64,000 bases of DNA. Source: Cytophagales bacterium Alg240-R148 (GTDB lineage: Bacteria > Bacteroidota > Bacteroidia > Cytophagales > Cyclobacteriaceae). This document shows, in pieces, positions 15,310-23,093 of the stretch (positions are counted from its first letter, which is position 1; the number at the start of each line of letters is the position of its first letter). The DNA is taken from assembly GCA_900537185.1 (NCBI GenBank), contig LS999831.1, forward strand, positions 62,001-126,000, in the 5' to 3' direction. The notes under the pieces were generated by a model, which had not been told where the DNA came from, ran no database searches, and saw only the letters and a list, made by a program, of their open reading frames with translations. Position numbers and translations under genes: made by a program.

Positions 15310-17088
15310 TTAATAAGCCACTACTACAACGGCATTCAAAGTATTGGAAACTTCCTGCCAAGGCCCAAACACTGAGCTTTTCCTATAAGTCTTAAATTTT
15401 TCTGTTTTTTTGCTCTTCCCCGTCTCGACCATCAACCCCGTAAAGGGAGGAAAATTTGGCCACCCGGGCCAATTCATCATGTTGCCATGGTATTTTAAAT
15501 ATTCTTTTTTACTGCCATCGGGTCGCTCTAAAACCATTCGTTCTAATTTGGAATTGCCTCGAACGTATTCTTGTTTCTTCCATTTTTCCCAGGCTTTAAA
15601 CCCCTCCATCATTTTTTCTCTTGTTGCACGGTCCTCCATCCATTCGAAGGCTATGTATACTTTCTTATATCGGGTTTCTAACCCATACTTTTCCATATCA
15701 AACCGCAACCAACCATATTTTTGCTCTTTTTCCAGAATTATTTCTTTGGTAAGGATCTCGTCTCCTGGCCCGTCCATCGCAGCATTTGGGACCAAAATAT
15801 GGAAACGAAAGCGCAAAGTATCTTTAGAGTTGTACATCAACCGCACCATTACTTTTTCAATAAATACTGGAGTTTCGGGAAAATTCACTTCCATGGCTAC
15901 CATGCCCCCTCCCGCCAAAGTGTCAAAAGGTAGCATGCCATCTCTTCCTTTCATCCATCCAATTCTAGCTCTTTTAGTTCGCTTTCTATCTACAATTTCA
16001 ACTTCTTCGAGCAAGAACTTTTCTTCAACCAATTGGACGGTTCCTTCTTCAAGTAAGTCTTTGGCTCTTATTTTTTGTTTTTTATAACCCAACAAAACCA
16101 AAGTCAGTGAGTCGTACATTTTATTGGGGTCTATTTCCAGTTCAAAGGAGCCATCCGGATCTGTTAGGGTACCCATAGATTCGTTTTCGAACCCCACCCC
16201 TACATAGGGCAAATTTTTAGCACTGAATGCATCTACTACCTTACCAACAATCTTTATGCGTTGTTTCTCTAAAGTTTTGCAAGTACTTTCCTCCAACCCA
16301 AGGCGCTGCACCTCCTTTAATGTATAAGTGCAATTGCCCGCACCTACCAAGGCAACTACATCAAGAAGAATTTCGCTTTCAAAATTATGTTGGAGGTAAA
16401 CCCGAATAGCCTTGTTTTTCAGGTCATAAATATTGGAATAAACAGTTAAATTGCCTTGGTGGGTAGCTTCCAATACGTTTTTCACATTTTGCACCGAGAC
16501 ACCAGCGTGTTTTCGCAACATTTCTTGGCTTTTTTGGTACCGCCAACAAACCGCATCTTCGCTTAATTCTGGGTGCCAAGGGTTAAAATTAGTTTGTACC
16601 AGATGTCCTCCTCTGTTGTGCTTAATTGCAACTTGATTGTTTTCCACCCCCAACACCACACTTTCTCCTGAGGCATCCGCTAACACAATATGGGCTTCTT
16701 CAAGGTCCTTAAGTTGGTAAGGTTGAATGAAGCGAAGTGCCTCTTCGATATTTTTGCAGTTGTCCAGTACGGCTTGCCAGATATACCCGGGAAAATCTTT
16801 GCTGCCTTTTTGGTAGTCTATTCCCTGAAATGGTGTATAGGTACCATCAAAAAACAGGCCTTGGTCATTCATCCCTCCTTGTGCCCACCCTTCTTTTTCA
16901 AAAGTAAAAACCACGGATCCATACCGTTCTGTAGTTTTTTCAAATACGCGGATGGCGGCATTTTGATCGAACCAATCCTCATGATTGCCTACCAATACTT
17001 CATTACCGTCGCTTAACACAACAATCAAACAAGCGCGCACTTCAGTAAAAATCCAGCACAGCAAAACAATTAAAAAGAGTCTTTTCAT
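15310..17088 (-). CDS. Exported Ntn-hydrolase-like protein with carboxypeptidase-regulatory domain
   Basis: The 592-residue protein has a signal peptide ending at Ala19 and then Cys20 (EVRA-CLIVVLSDG), as in Cys-type N-terminal-nucleophile hydrolases (C45 acyltransferase or choloylglycine hydrolase relatives) where removal of the leader exposes the nucleophile. The motif GNHEDWF and segments GGMNDQGLFFDG agree with that fold through about residue 260. Residues about 279-370 look like a CarboxypepD_reg-like beta-sandwich (VGKVVDAF, TLTDPDGSFELEI, LLGYKK). The remaining 220 residues are unassigned. Substrate is unknown; an amide of a lipid or a cell-wall precursor would suit the family. Confidence 0.75.
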   Translation of the reverse strand: MKRLFLIVLLCWIFTEVRACLIVVLSDGNEVLVGNHEDWFDQNAAIRVFEKTTERYGSVVFTFEKEGWAQGGMNDQGLFFDGTYTPFQGIDYQKGSKDFPGYIWQAVLDNCKNIEEALRFIQPYQLKDLEEAHIVLADASGESVVLGVENNQVAIKHNRGGHLVQTNFNPWHPELSEDAVCWRYQKSQEMLRKHAGVSVQNVKNVLEATHQGNLTVYSNIYDLKNKAIRVYLQHNFESEILLDVVALVGAGNCTYTLKEVQRLGLEESTCKTLEKQRIKIVGKVVDAFSAKNLPYVGVGFENESMGTLTDPDGSFELEIDPNKMYDSLTLVLLGYKKQKIRAKDLLEEGTVQLVEEKFLLEEVEIVDRKRTKRARIGWMKGRDGMLPFDTLAGGGMVAMEVNFPETPVFIEKVMVRLMYNSKDTLRFRFHILVPNAAMDGPGDEILTKEIILEKEQKYGWLRFDMEKYGLETRYKKVYIAFEWMEDRATREKMMEGFKAWEKWKKQEYVRGNSKLERMVLERPDGSKKEYLKYHGNMMNWPGWPNFPPFTGLMVETGKSKKTEKFKTYRKSSVFGPWQEVSNTLNAVVVVAY

Positions 17089-17139
17089 ACATTTCTAAGA
17101 TGTCGAAAAAAGAAAAATGGTTGCTTGTATGTGATTTTT

Positions 17140-17673
17140 TTAATCCTGAACCTCTACAATAAGTTCTATTTCACACGCAATATTGGAAGGCAATGACCCC
17201 ATTCCAACTGCTGCCCTGGCATGTTTGCCTCTTGCACCGAAAGTTGCAACCATTAAATCTGAAAATCCATTAATTACTTGAGAATGCTCTGTAAATTCCG
17301 GTGTTGCGTTCACCATGCCCAATACCTTCACAACTCTTTTGACTTTATTCAAATCCCCTATTTCAGCCTTTAACACCCCTAGTTGTCGTATTCCCACTTC
17401 GCGCGCTGCATCGTATCCTTGTTCCAGACTTAGGTCTTTTCCAAGCTTTCCTTTTAAAGAAGGTCCTTTTCCTGCCAAAAAAATTAAGTTACCAGTTCGA
17501 ACAGCATGAACAAAATTGGCTTTCGGTACCCCTGGTACTTCCAACTTAATGTCCAATGCATTTAGTTTTTCTTCAACATCATAATCATACAATGTTTCAG
17601 TTTCTTGCTTGGCCGCATCGGGCTGCGCTTGACAGGACAAGAAGACCATTAATAAAAGTGCATAAAATTTCAT
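17140..17673 (-). CDS. Exported RidA/YjgF-family protein
   Basis: From the ATG at 17673 the protein has 177 residues and a short hydrophobic leader ending FLSCQAQ, compatible with a signal peptide or a loose lipobox. The rest is a YjgF/YER057c/UK114 domain with segments FVHAVRTGNLIFLAGKGP, and the closing HARAAVGMGSLP and CEIELIVEV. Cytosolic RidA removes reactive enamines and imines from PLP enzymes. An exported member cannot have that partner easily, so the role is open. The in-frame extension to 17706 would hide the leader and is not used. Confidence 0.82.
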   Translation of the reverse strand: MKFYALLLMVFLSCQAQPDAAKQETETLYDYDVEEKLNALDIKLEVPGVPKANFVHAVRTGNLIFLAGKGPSLKGKLGKDLSLEQGYDAAREVGIRQLGVLKAEIGDLNKVKRVVKVLGMVNATPEFTEHSQVINGFSDLMVATFGARGKHARAAVGMGSLPSNIACEIELIVEVQD

Positions 17674-17736
17674 TTTTCTATCTATTGCTCCTGTACCAAT
17701 ATACAAAAACTAAAGTAGCTTAAAAAAATGATGCGT

Positions 17737-18060
17737 TCATTCACAACCAGTAATGGCTTCCAGTCTGAATTGGCCCGACCTAATAGAATAAAGAAATTCC
17801 TTCTTGTGGTGCTCCGTTGTTCCATCGCTTTGAACATCAAACTCTAAGTTAACATCCACCAGACCCGACTCCCCTATGGGTACCATTTCTGAAATTATTA
17901 TGTTCTTAACTTCTGAGCCTTCGTGCATATCCAAACAATATCCTTCCGACAATTTAGATTTTACATCGTGAATTATTTGTTCGTTAAAATTTGGGTTGCC
18001 TATGCACCCAACTATAAAAAAATTAAAAAAAATGGCGTAAAAAAGAACAGAATTCCTCAT
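17737..18060 (-). CDS. Small putative lipoprotein, unknown function
   Basis: The 107-residue product has a hydrophobic leader with a lipobox-like end (FIVGC at residues 15-19), so it is probably lipid-anchored. The mature part has two further cysteines (in GYCLDM and AITGCE) that could form a disulfide. It contains alternating strand-like segments (IIISEMVP, GLVDVNLEFDV, KEFLYSIRSGQF) that suggest a small beta-rich domain. No family is recognised. It lies 31 bases from the RidA-like stop side and may be expressed separately. Confidence 0.65.
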   Translation of the reverse strand: MRNSVLFYAIFFNFFIVGCIGNPNFNEQIIHDVKSKLSEGYCLDMHEGSEVKNIIISEMVPIGESGLVDVNLEFDVQSDGTTEHHKKEFLYSIRSGQFRLEAITGCE

Positions 18061-18183
18061 GCAGATTGCGCAACATAAACATATAAATTATGGCTTATGT
18101 TATATATTTTAGGTTAAAATAAATTAATATGCTATTTCAAACCATTATAATAATTAAATCCTTAAACATAACAAAGTTTAAGA

Positions 18184-18222
18184 ATAAAAAAAGGTTCTAT
18201 TCTTTCAAATTTCACGAACCTT
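18184..18222 (-). terminator. Intrinsic terminator on the minus strand
   Basis: On the minus strand AAGGTTC, an 18-base loop and GAACCTT are followed directly by TTTTTTA. No protein gene ends here on that strand, so it marks the end of a non-coding transcript. Confidence 0.7.
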
Positions 18223-18425
18223 ACCTATCGCACACGGTAGGTACTTGCATACCCACCATACCTGGCAATCCGAAATTCTGTTCCCCTGAGTTCTGCACTT
18301 AAACAACACCATTGAAAAACGAAAAATGCTTCTTCTTTGCCTAACAACAGTACCGTATCTTATCTCCGATCTAACATTTAGAAGGTACGCCACTTCCCTT
18401 GTTAACTAAAAATAAAATACAATCC
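18184..18425 (-). ncRNA. Candidate structured RNA, possibly 6S-like
   Basis: A less AT-rich stretch inside an AT-rich intergenic region ends in an intrinsic terminator and has no credible protein frame. Read on the minus strand it can fold into a long rod: 18386-18379 pairs with 18227-18218 (8 bp, 2-base bulge), 18354-18349 with 18245-18240 (GGUACU/AGUACC), 18341-18337 with 18268-18264 (GGCAA/UUGCC) and 18329-18324 with 18300-18295 (GCAUUU/AAGUGC), separated by internal loops. A rod with a large open centre is the shape of 6S RNA, which regulates RNA polymerase. The 5' end is a guess. A family match could not be checked, and a trans-acting small RNA is an alternative. Confidence 0.45.
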
Positions 18426-18662
18426 CCTTTCAAATATTACGTATAACGGGAAATACTAACTTTCGCTAACAAGCGCTTAATACACTCTTTAACAACGATT
18501 TAAAAGGCATACTTAAGACCGTTTTGGTCAATAATCTATGCTTTACCTATTTTTTTATTTCATTTTCTACAAAAACGCAACACAGCTAATTGATAAATCC
18601 GAGGTCATTTTTTTCATATATTCACAAATTTTACTAGATTAATACCATAATTGTGAGAGTTA

Positions 18663-18689
18663 TCTATGCAAGATAAAATATTACATAGA
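18663..18689. repeat. Inverted repeat in the leader of the tiny lipoprotein gene
   Basis: TCTATG and CATAGA are spaced by 15 bases, and weaker symmetry extends outward to TAATTGTGA and TTATCACATTA. It lies 53 bases before the start codon and could be an operator or leader hairpin. Confidence 0.3.
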
Positions 18690-18741
18690 CAATTATCACA
18701 TTAAATAGATCCCATTTACTATTTACTAAATAAAATTAACT

Positions 18742-18918
18742 ATGAAAAAGCTATTATTAGTGGCCGCAATTTTCATGACGATCCTCACATCCTCATGTAC
18801 CAACAACGACGATGAATCCATCTTCAATTCCAAACTGGAAACGAACCAGAAAAGTACCACAGGAGACGACGAAGGTACTGAGGCTGACCCTCCTACATCA
18901 GTTGAAGAAGGATCATAA
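18742..18918 (+). CDS. Tiny acidic lipoprotein (58 aa)
   Basis: The frame encodes 58 residues: a lipoprotein leader MKKLLLVAAIFMTILTSSC with Cys19 in a good lipobox (TSSC), then a 40-residue acidic, Ser/Thr/Pro-rich tail that starts TNNDDES and ends SVEEGS. It is short and easy to miss, but the leader, the clear stop and a perfect intrinsic terminator 9 bases later all support it. Codon use matches its neighbours. It precedes a TPR membrane protein on the same strand, though the terminator separates them. Function is unknown; a surface-anchored or released signal peptide, or an envelope-stress lipoprotein, are possibilities. Confidence 0.75.
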   Translation: MKKLLLVAAIFMTILTSSCTNNDDESIFNSKLETNQKSTTGDDEGTEADPPTSVEEGS

Positions 18919-18926
18919 TTTATAAT

Positions 18927-18955
18927 AAAAAAAGGAGTTACATACTCCTTTTTTT
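18927..18955 (+). terminator. Intrinsic terminator after the tiny lipoprotein gene
   Basis: AAAAAAAGGAGT and ACTCCTTTTTTT form a perfect 12-bp stem with a TACAT loop, 9 bases after the stop. Confidence 0.9.
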
Positions 18956-19007
18956 ATTTATATCCCTATATTGCATTATTAATATTAATAGTTGTATTTT
19001 AAACTAC

Positions 19008-20159
19008 ATGAAGCGAACCACACTCATATTATTTCTTTCATTCTTATATTTTAAGTTATTCTCTATGGGTGAGCCTGTTTTAAATGACAGTATTGAAAGC
19101 CCTGAAAAAATTGGATATGATTATTTTGTAAAGGCCTACCACCAGAGCAATAACGACTCTCTTAAAGCTTCTTTGTTCAACTATTATATGGCACTAGAAT
19201 ACTATAAGTTGGCCGGAAAAAAAGAACAAATTAGTTCCTGTTATAAAAACATAGGGGTTTTGTTTGACCACTGTGGTTTCCATAAAAAATCTCTAGAATT
19301 TTTCAAAAAAGCACTTAAAATAATAGAGGTAGCTGCTCCTGGCAATAGATCGCACGCGGGTACTTTACGGAATATTGCCCGCCAGTTCCGTTACTTAAAA
19401 AAATACGACAGCTCTTACTATTATTACATAAAATCCAAAGCGGCATTCCTTAACTTGAATGACATTAAAAAAGTGGCCACGATTGAAAATGAAATAGGTC
19501 TGTTGTATGTCGGGCTGGAAAAATTTGAGGACGGCAGAAAACAATACTTAAAATCCATGAAATTGGATACCAGTACCTATAGAAAATCGGTGGCGTTTAA
19601 CAACATTGGGGATTCATATTTGAACAGCAAAGATACTGCTACTGCATTAGAATACTTCAACCAAGCACTGGAGTATTATTACGCATCCAACGCGAGCAAA
19701 ACTAAAATATCACTTTGTTTGCAAAATATATCGGAATGTTATTTTTCTGACTCTAAGATTAGAGTAGAATTCTTGGAAAAAGCATTGGAATATGAAACCG
19801 ACATTGACCTACAACACCACATTCTGATTTTGCTTTCCTCTCTTTACGAAGACAGACAAATGAACTCAGAACTCAGAAAGTCCCTATTGGATATTAGAAA
19901 TATTGGTGAAAAAATAAAAGAAAGGAAAATAGTATTTGACTTAAAGTTTCAAACCATGCAAATGGAATATGCTTTATTAGAAATTAAAAACACAGAGCTT
20001 CAACAAGAACGGCAAACCGATGCCAACACCAATAAAAACACCTTATTGATGATCTCTGCAGTTTTTGTTGCTCTTATTGTCTTATTTTATGTAAACCAAA
20101 AAAGAAGGAAAGTCCAAGGCAAATCATATCCAACAGCCTCCTTGCCACACTTAGGATAA
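19008..20159 (+). CDS. TPR-repeat membrane protein without an output domain
   Basis: The 383-residue protein has a signal peptide (MKRTTLILFLSFLYFKLF), then about six tetratricopeptide repeats (residues 35-260; for example CYKNIGVLFDHCGFHKKSLEFF and AFNNIGDSYLNSKDTATALEYF split by linkers), a helical stalk rich in Glu and Gln and one membrane helix near 345-362. Only about 20 residues follow on the cytoplasmic side (QKRRKVQGKS...). Bacteroidota TPR sensors usually continue into a kinase, LuxR or AraC domain; this one stops. It may signal through a partner kinase or be a remnant, although no frameshift is evident. Confidence 0.85.
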   Translation: MKRTTLILFLSFLYFKLFSMGEPVLNDSIESPEKIGYDYFVKAYHQSNNDSLKASLFNYYMALEYYKLAGKKEQISSCYKNIGVLFDHCGFHKKSLEFFKKALKIIEVAAPGNRSHAGTLRNIARQFRYLKKYDSSYYYYIKSKAAFLNLNDIKKVATIENEIGLLYVGLEKFEDGRKQYLKSMKLDTSTYRKSVAFNNIGDSYLNSKDTATALEYFNQALEYYYASNASKTKISLCLQNISECYFSDSKIRVEFLEKALEYETDIDLQHHILILLSSLYEDRQMNSELRKSLLDIRNIGEKIKERKIVFDLKFQTMQMEYALLEIKNTELQQERQTDANTNKNTLLMISAVFVALIVLFYVNQKRRKVQGKSYPTASLPHLG

Positions 20160-20223
20160 TATCTCAACCACCAATCGCACCGCAAAACCACTTCCAATCT
20201 AGTACCTAATAGTAGTTTTACAG

Positions 20224-20604
20224 TTAAGACAACTTGTGAAGGATTTTTTGAATGGCGCCGTCAATTTCTTGCATATCCAATGGTTTGGTGAAAAATTGTT
20301 GAATTACATCCTCTTTGAGAGCCGAATCAATTTCTTCATTGAAGTCAAAGCCAGTTAATATGAAATAAGCTATGTTCAAATATTTTTCTTTCGCTTTTTT
20401 AACAAACTCCACACCATTCATCAAAGGCATTCGCATATCACTTATCACTACAATTATATCATCGGCATAACTGCTTAACTTCTCTAACCCTTCACTTCCT
20501 GACTGTGCAGTTAGGACATTGTATTTTTTTTCAAACATTTTCTGAAAAATAAACAAATTGTTGAATTCGTCATCAACATATAAAATGGTTACGTTATTAC
20601 TCAT
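20224..20604 (-). CDS. Single-domain response regulator
   Basis: From the ATG at 20604 the product is 126 residues, begins MSNNVTILYVDDE and is a lone receiver with the phospho-Asp in VVISDMRMPLMNG, the Thr in YFILTGF and the Lys in FFTKPLD. The extension to 20634 overlaps the kinase stop and is not needed. The start is 7 bases after the kinase gene at 20612-22777, so the two form a cognate pair. The absence of an output domain suggests that it acts by protein-protein contact or feeds another relay. Confidence 0.92.
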   Translation of the reverse strand: MSNNVTILYVDDEFNNLFIFQKMFEKKYNVLTAQSGSEGLEKLSSYADDIIVVISDMRMPLMNGVEFVKKAKEKYLNIAYFILTGFDFNEEIDSALKEDVIQQFFTKPLDMQEIDGAIQKILHKLS

Positions 20605-20611
20605 AATACAA

Positions 20612-22777
20612 TCATTTAACTGGTAATTTAACAATAAATTCTGAACCTTTCCCTACTTCCGAATCAACTTCTATGACACCTTCATGGTCTTCTACAATAG
20701 AATAAGCAATAGACAGACCCAGACCAGTACCTTCTCCAACATTTTTAGTAGTAAAAAAAGGTACACTTATCTGGTTTATATACTTTTCTGGAATTCCCTT
20801 GCCTGAATCTTTAATGTTTATGATAATATCATTAAAGACAATTTTTGTTGTAATACTTATCATTCCATCGCCTTCTATGGCCTGTTCTGCGTTAGACAGT
20901 ATATTCAAAAACACCTGGTGCAGTTTTCCCGTGTTTCCAATTACCTTGCGTTCGGACAGTTCATAATTTTTATGCACTGTAACTTTGTGTTTGAATTTAT
21001 TGTAAAGAATCACCAAACAGTTATCTATAATGTCATGTACATCGCAAACCTCTTCCATAGTTCCTGATTTCCGAGAAAAGTGACTCAAACTTTTTACGAT
21101 ATTAGAAGCCCGCTTAATTCCGTCTTCTATAATTCCAATCAGGGCCTTTAATTCATCTCTATCTGGGTCCCCATCTTCCATTAGGGTTTCTATGGCCTGA
21201 ACTCCACCTTTAATATAATTCAACGGGTTGTTTATTTCATGCCCTACACCAGCTACCAACACCCCTAAAGAGGCCATTTTATCCGATTGGAATAATTTGT
21301 TTTGCGTTTTTTCAAGATTGGCCAATGTATCCTTCAATTGCTCATTGGATTGTTGCAGTGCTTTGTTAGCACCACCTAATTCTTTGGTTCTTTCCTTAAT
21401 TAGTTTCTCCAAATTCACTGTATAATCATGAAGCTCTTTTTGTGCCTTTTTTAAGTCGGTCACATCTCTTCCAAATCCAATTACCTCTACAAATTCACCT
21501 TTTTTATCATAGAGGTTGAAGGAATTCCAAGATATTATTTTTTCGTGTCCATTTTTCTCCACCAATGTCATTTCGTACTCCTCTACTTGGCCATTTTCAA
21601 GCTCAGCAAACAACCGTTCTACTTGTTCATAGTAATCTTTTGGATACAACATGGTCCACCAGTTTTGACCTACTATTTCTTCTTTTTTATACCCAATAGT
21701 TTGTATGGCCGTAGGGTTGACATATTTACAAATCCCTTCTAAATCTATGCCTACAATAACCGCAGGCGAACCTTTTAATATTTGATCTGAAAACTCCTTT
21801 TCAATAAAAATATCCTCCGTATACTTTTGTTCCTTTTTCTGAAGATACCGAAACCCAATAATTGTCAAACCCATCAGTACCAAGTAAACCACTAGTACCC
21901 AACGTGCCTTATCAAAAAAACCTGCCCAAAGCACATTGGTTTCTGCAGTAATTACAAAGTAGTGTTCCAAACTTCCGGCATTGGTAGCCACTGCTAGTAC
22001 TTTTTGATTGGAATAAGTATTGGTAGCGATAAACCCAGTATACCGCCCTATTGGAGCCACATAACTAGTGTCTTTGTAAATCCCAGCAGATTTCCCTAAC
22101 AGTACACCATACCTTTCTTTTTCCATTGGGTAATAAAGCTGGGTAGTATTAAAAACATTATTGATAAAATGAATTGTAATATTCGAATCAAACTCGAACC
22201 CAGACAAGTTATCATTCAAGCTTTGGTAATCGATAGCAGAGGTATTCAGCCCCAATAATTCTCCATCTTCATTTCTCAGTGGCACCCGTATGGGTAGAAT
22301 CCAACTTTTAATTGCCTCAAAAAAATAAACTTCACCGATTACAATTCCCTTTGCTTTTTTAGCTTTTACAAAAGACCTTTTGGATGCTTCAGAAGCGATC
22401 AAACTAGGGTTGGGAACCCCCTCCTGCTCACCGGTAAAAGTTGTCAACTGCCCCAAAGTATCGGCCAAACCAAAAGCTAAAAACTCATTGTAGTTTTTTA
22501 AAGATTTGCGCGCATACACCAAACGCAAAGAATCTTGACTGCTGCCTTGGATATCCAAGAGCCTGGATCCAACACTTGCCAAGCTTAATTCTCTGTGGTA
22601 AAAAGTTAAAGTATTGTAATTGTCTAACACCGAAGCAGTATAGGACAAGGATTCAAACTGCTCCTTTCGTGCATCCAACCACAAATAGGTGGATATCAAC
22701 AACATCAATACCGTCATGCCGCTTAATATCCAAAGTTGGATTTGTTTAATAAATGAAAGTTTTTTCTTCCTATGCAT
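20612..22777 (-). CDS. Membrane sensor histidine kinase with PAS domain
   Basis: The 721-residue protein has a membrane helix at about 13-32, a roughly 260-residue extracytoplasmic region with a CACHE-like look, a second helix at about 290-312, a PAS domain with PAC segment (about 330-450; VIVGIDLEG and DVTDLKKAQ), a coiled coil, a HisKA helix with the H-box core GVGHEINNPLN, and HATPase_c with NILSNAEQAI, DSGKGIP and GTGLGLSI. It probably senses a small ligand outside the inner membrane and phosphorylates the receiver encoded 7 bases downstream. Confidence 0.92.
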   Translation of the reverse strand: MHRKKKLSFIKQIQLWILSGMTVLMLLISTYLWLDARKEQFESLSYTASVLDNYNTLTFYHRELSLASVGSRLLDIQGSSQDSLRLVYARKSLKNYNEFLAFGLADTLGQLTTFTGEQEGVPNPSLIASEASKRSFVKAKKAKGIVIGEVYFFEAIKSWILPIRVPLRNEDGELLGLNTSAIDYQSLNDNLSGFEFDSNITIHFINNVFNTTQLYYPMEKERYGVLLGKSAGIYKDTSYVAPIGRYTGFIATNTYSNQKVLAVATNAGSLEHYFVITAETNVLWAGFFDKARWVLVVYLVLMGLTIIGFRYLQKKEQKYTEDIFIEKEFSDQILKGSPAVIVGIDLEGICKYVNPTAIQTIGYKKEEIVGQNWWTMLYPKDYYEQVERLFAELENGQVEEYEMTLVEKNGHEKIISWNSFNLYDKKGEFVEVIGFGRDVTDLKKAQKELHDYTVNLEKLIKERTKELGGANKALQQSNEQLKDTLANLEKTQNKLFQSDKMASLGVLVAGVGHEINNPLNYIKGGVQAIETLMEDGDPDRDELKALIGIIEDGIKRASNIVKSLSHFSRKSGTMEEVCDVHDIIDNCLVILYNKFKHKVTVHKNYELSERKVIGNTGKLHQVFLNILSNAEQAIEGDGMISITTKIVFNDIIINIKDSGKGIPEKYINQISVPFFTTKNVGEGTGLGLSIAYSIVEDHEGVIEVDSEVGKGSEFIVKLPVK

Positions 22778-23093
22778 TGTGAGCAGTCTCCATAAAAAAA
22801 GTCAATATTTCTAAATTTATTTAAAATAAAAACTTATTGGGAGGATGGCTAAAAATTTCACTAGAATTCAAAGCAAAATTAATTTGAAAGCAAAAAAAGA
22901 TGGTTCTTTAACGGATAATATACAAAAAATACTGACTTGGTGCCTTTTGTAAAGGCGCCAAAATTCCCATAAACTTTTACCAACGCAAAAAATAATGGCT
23001 CCTTTTGAAATGGTTTACCGCATCACCTTAATGAATATACTTTATACGATCGCCACCATCAAAAAGAGTGAATTACTTACTTAAACTAGATTC
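22778..23093. other. 316-base intergenic region with one hairpin
   Basis: No supported gene is present. TTGGTGCCTTT and AAAGGCGCCAA (22937-22947 and 22951-22961, one mismatch) can form a hairpin, possibly a weak terminator for the outer-membrane protein gene on the minus strand. The T-run lies about 10 bases too far downstream for a good intrinsic terminator. It should also hold the kinase promoter. Confidence 0.35.

Noticed and set aside
18205-18393. 62-residue minus-strand open frame
   Set aside because: It ends inside the loop of a terminator and overlaps the candidate structured RNA; its residues do not look like a protein.
22845-22952. 35-residue plus-strand frame (MAKNFTRIQSKIN...) with a purine-rich GGGAGG before its ATG
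   Set aside because: Too short, without homology or a leader, and its stop lies in a hairpin. Bacteroidota rarely rely on such ribosome sites.
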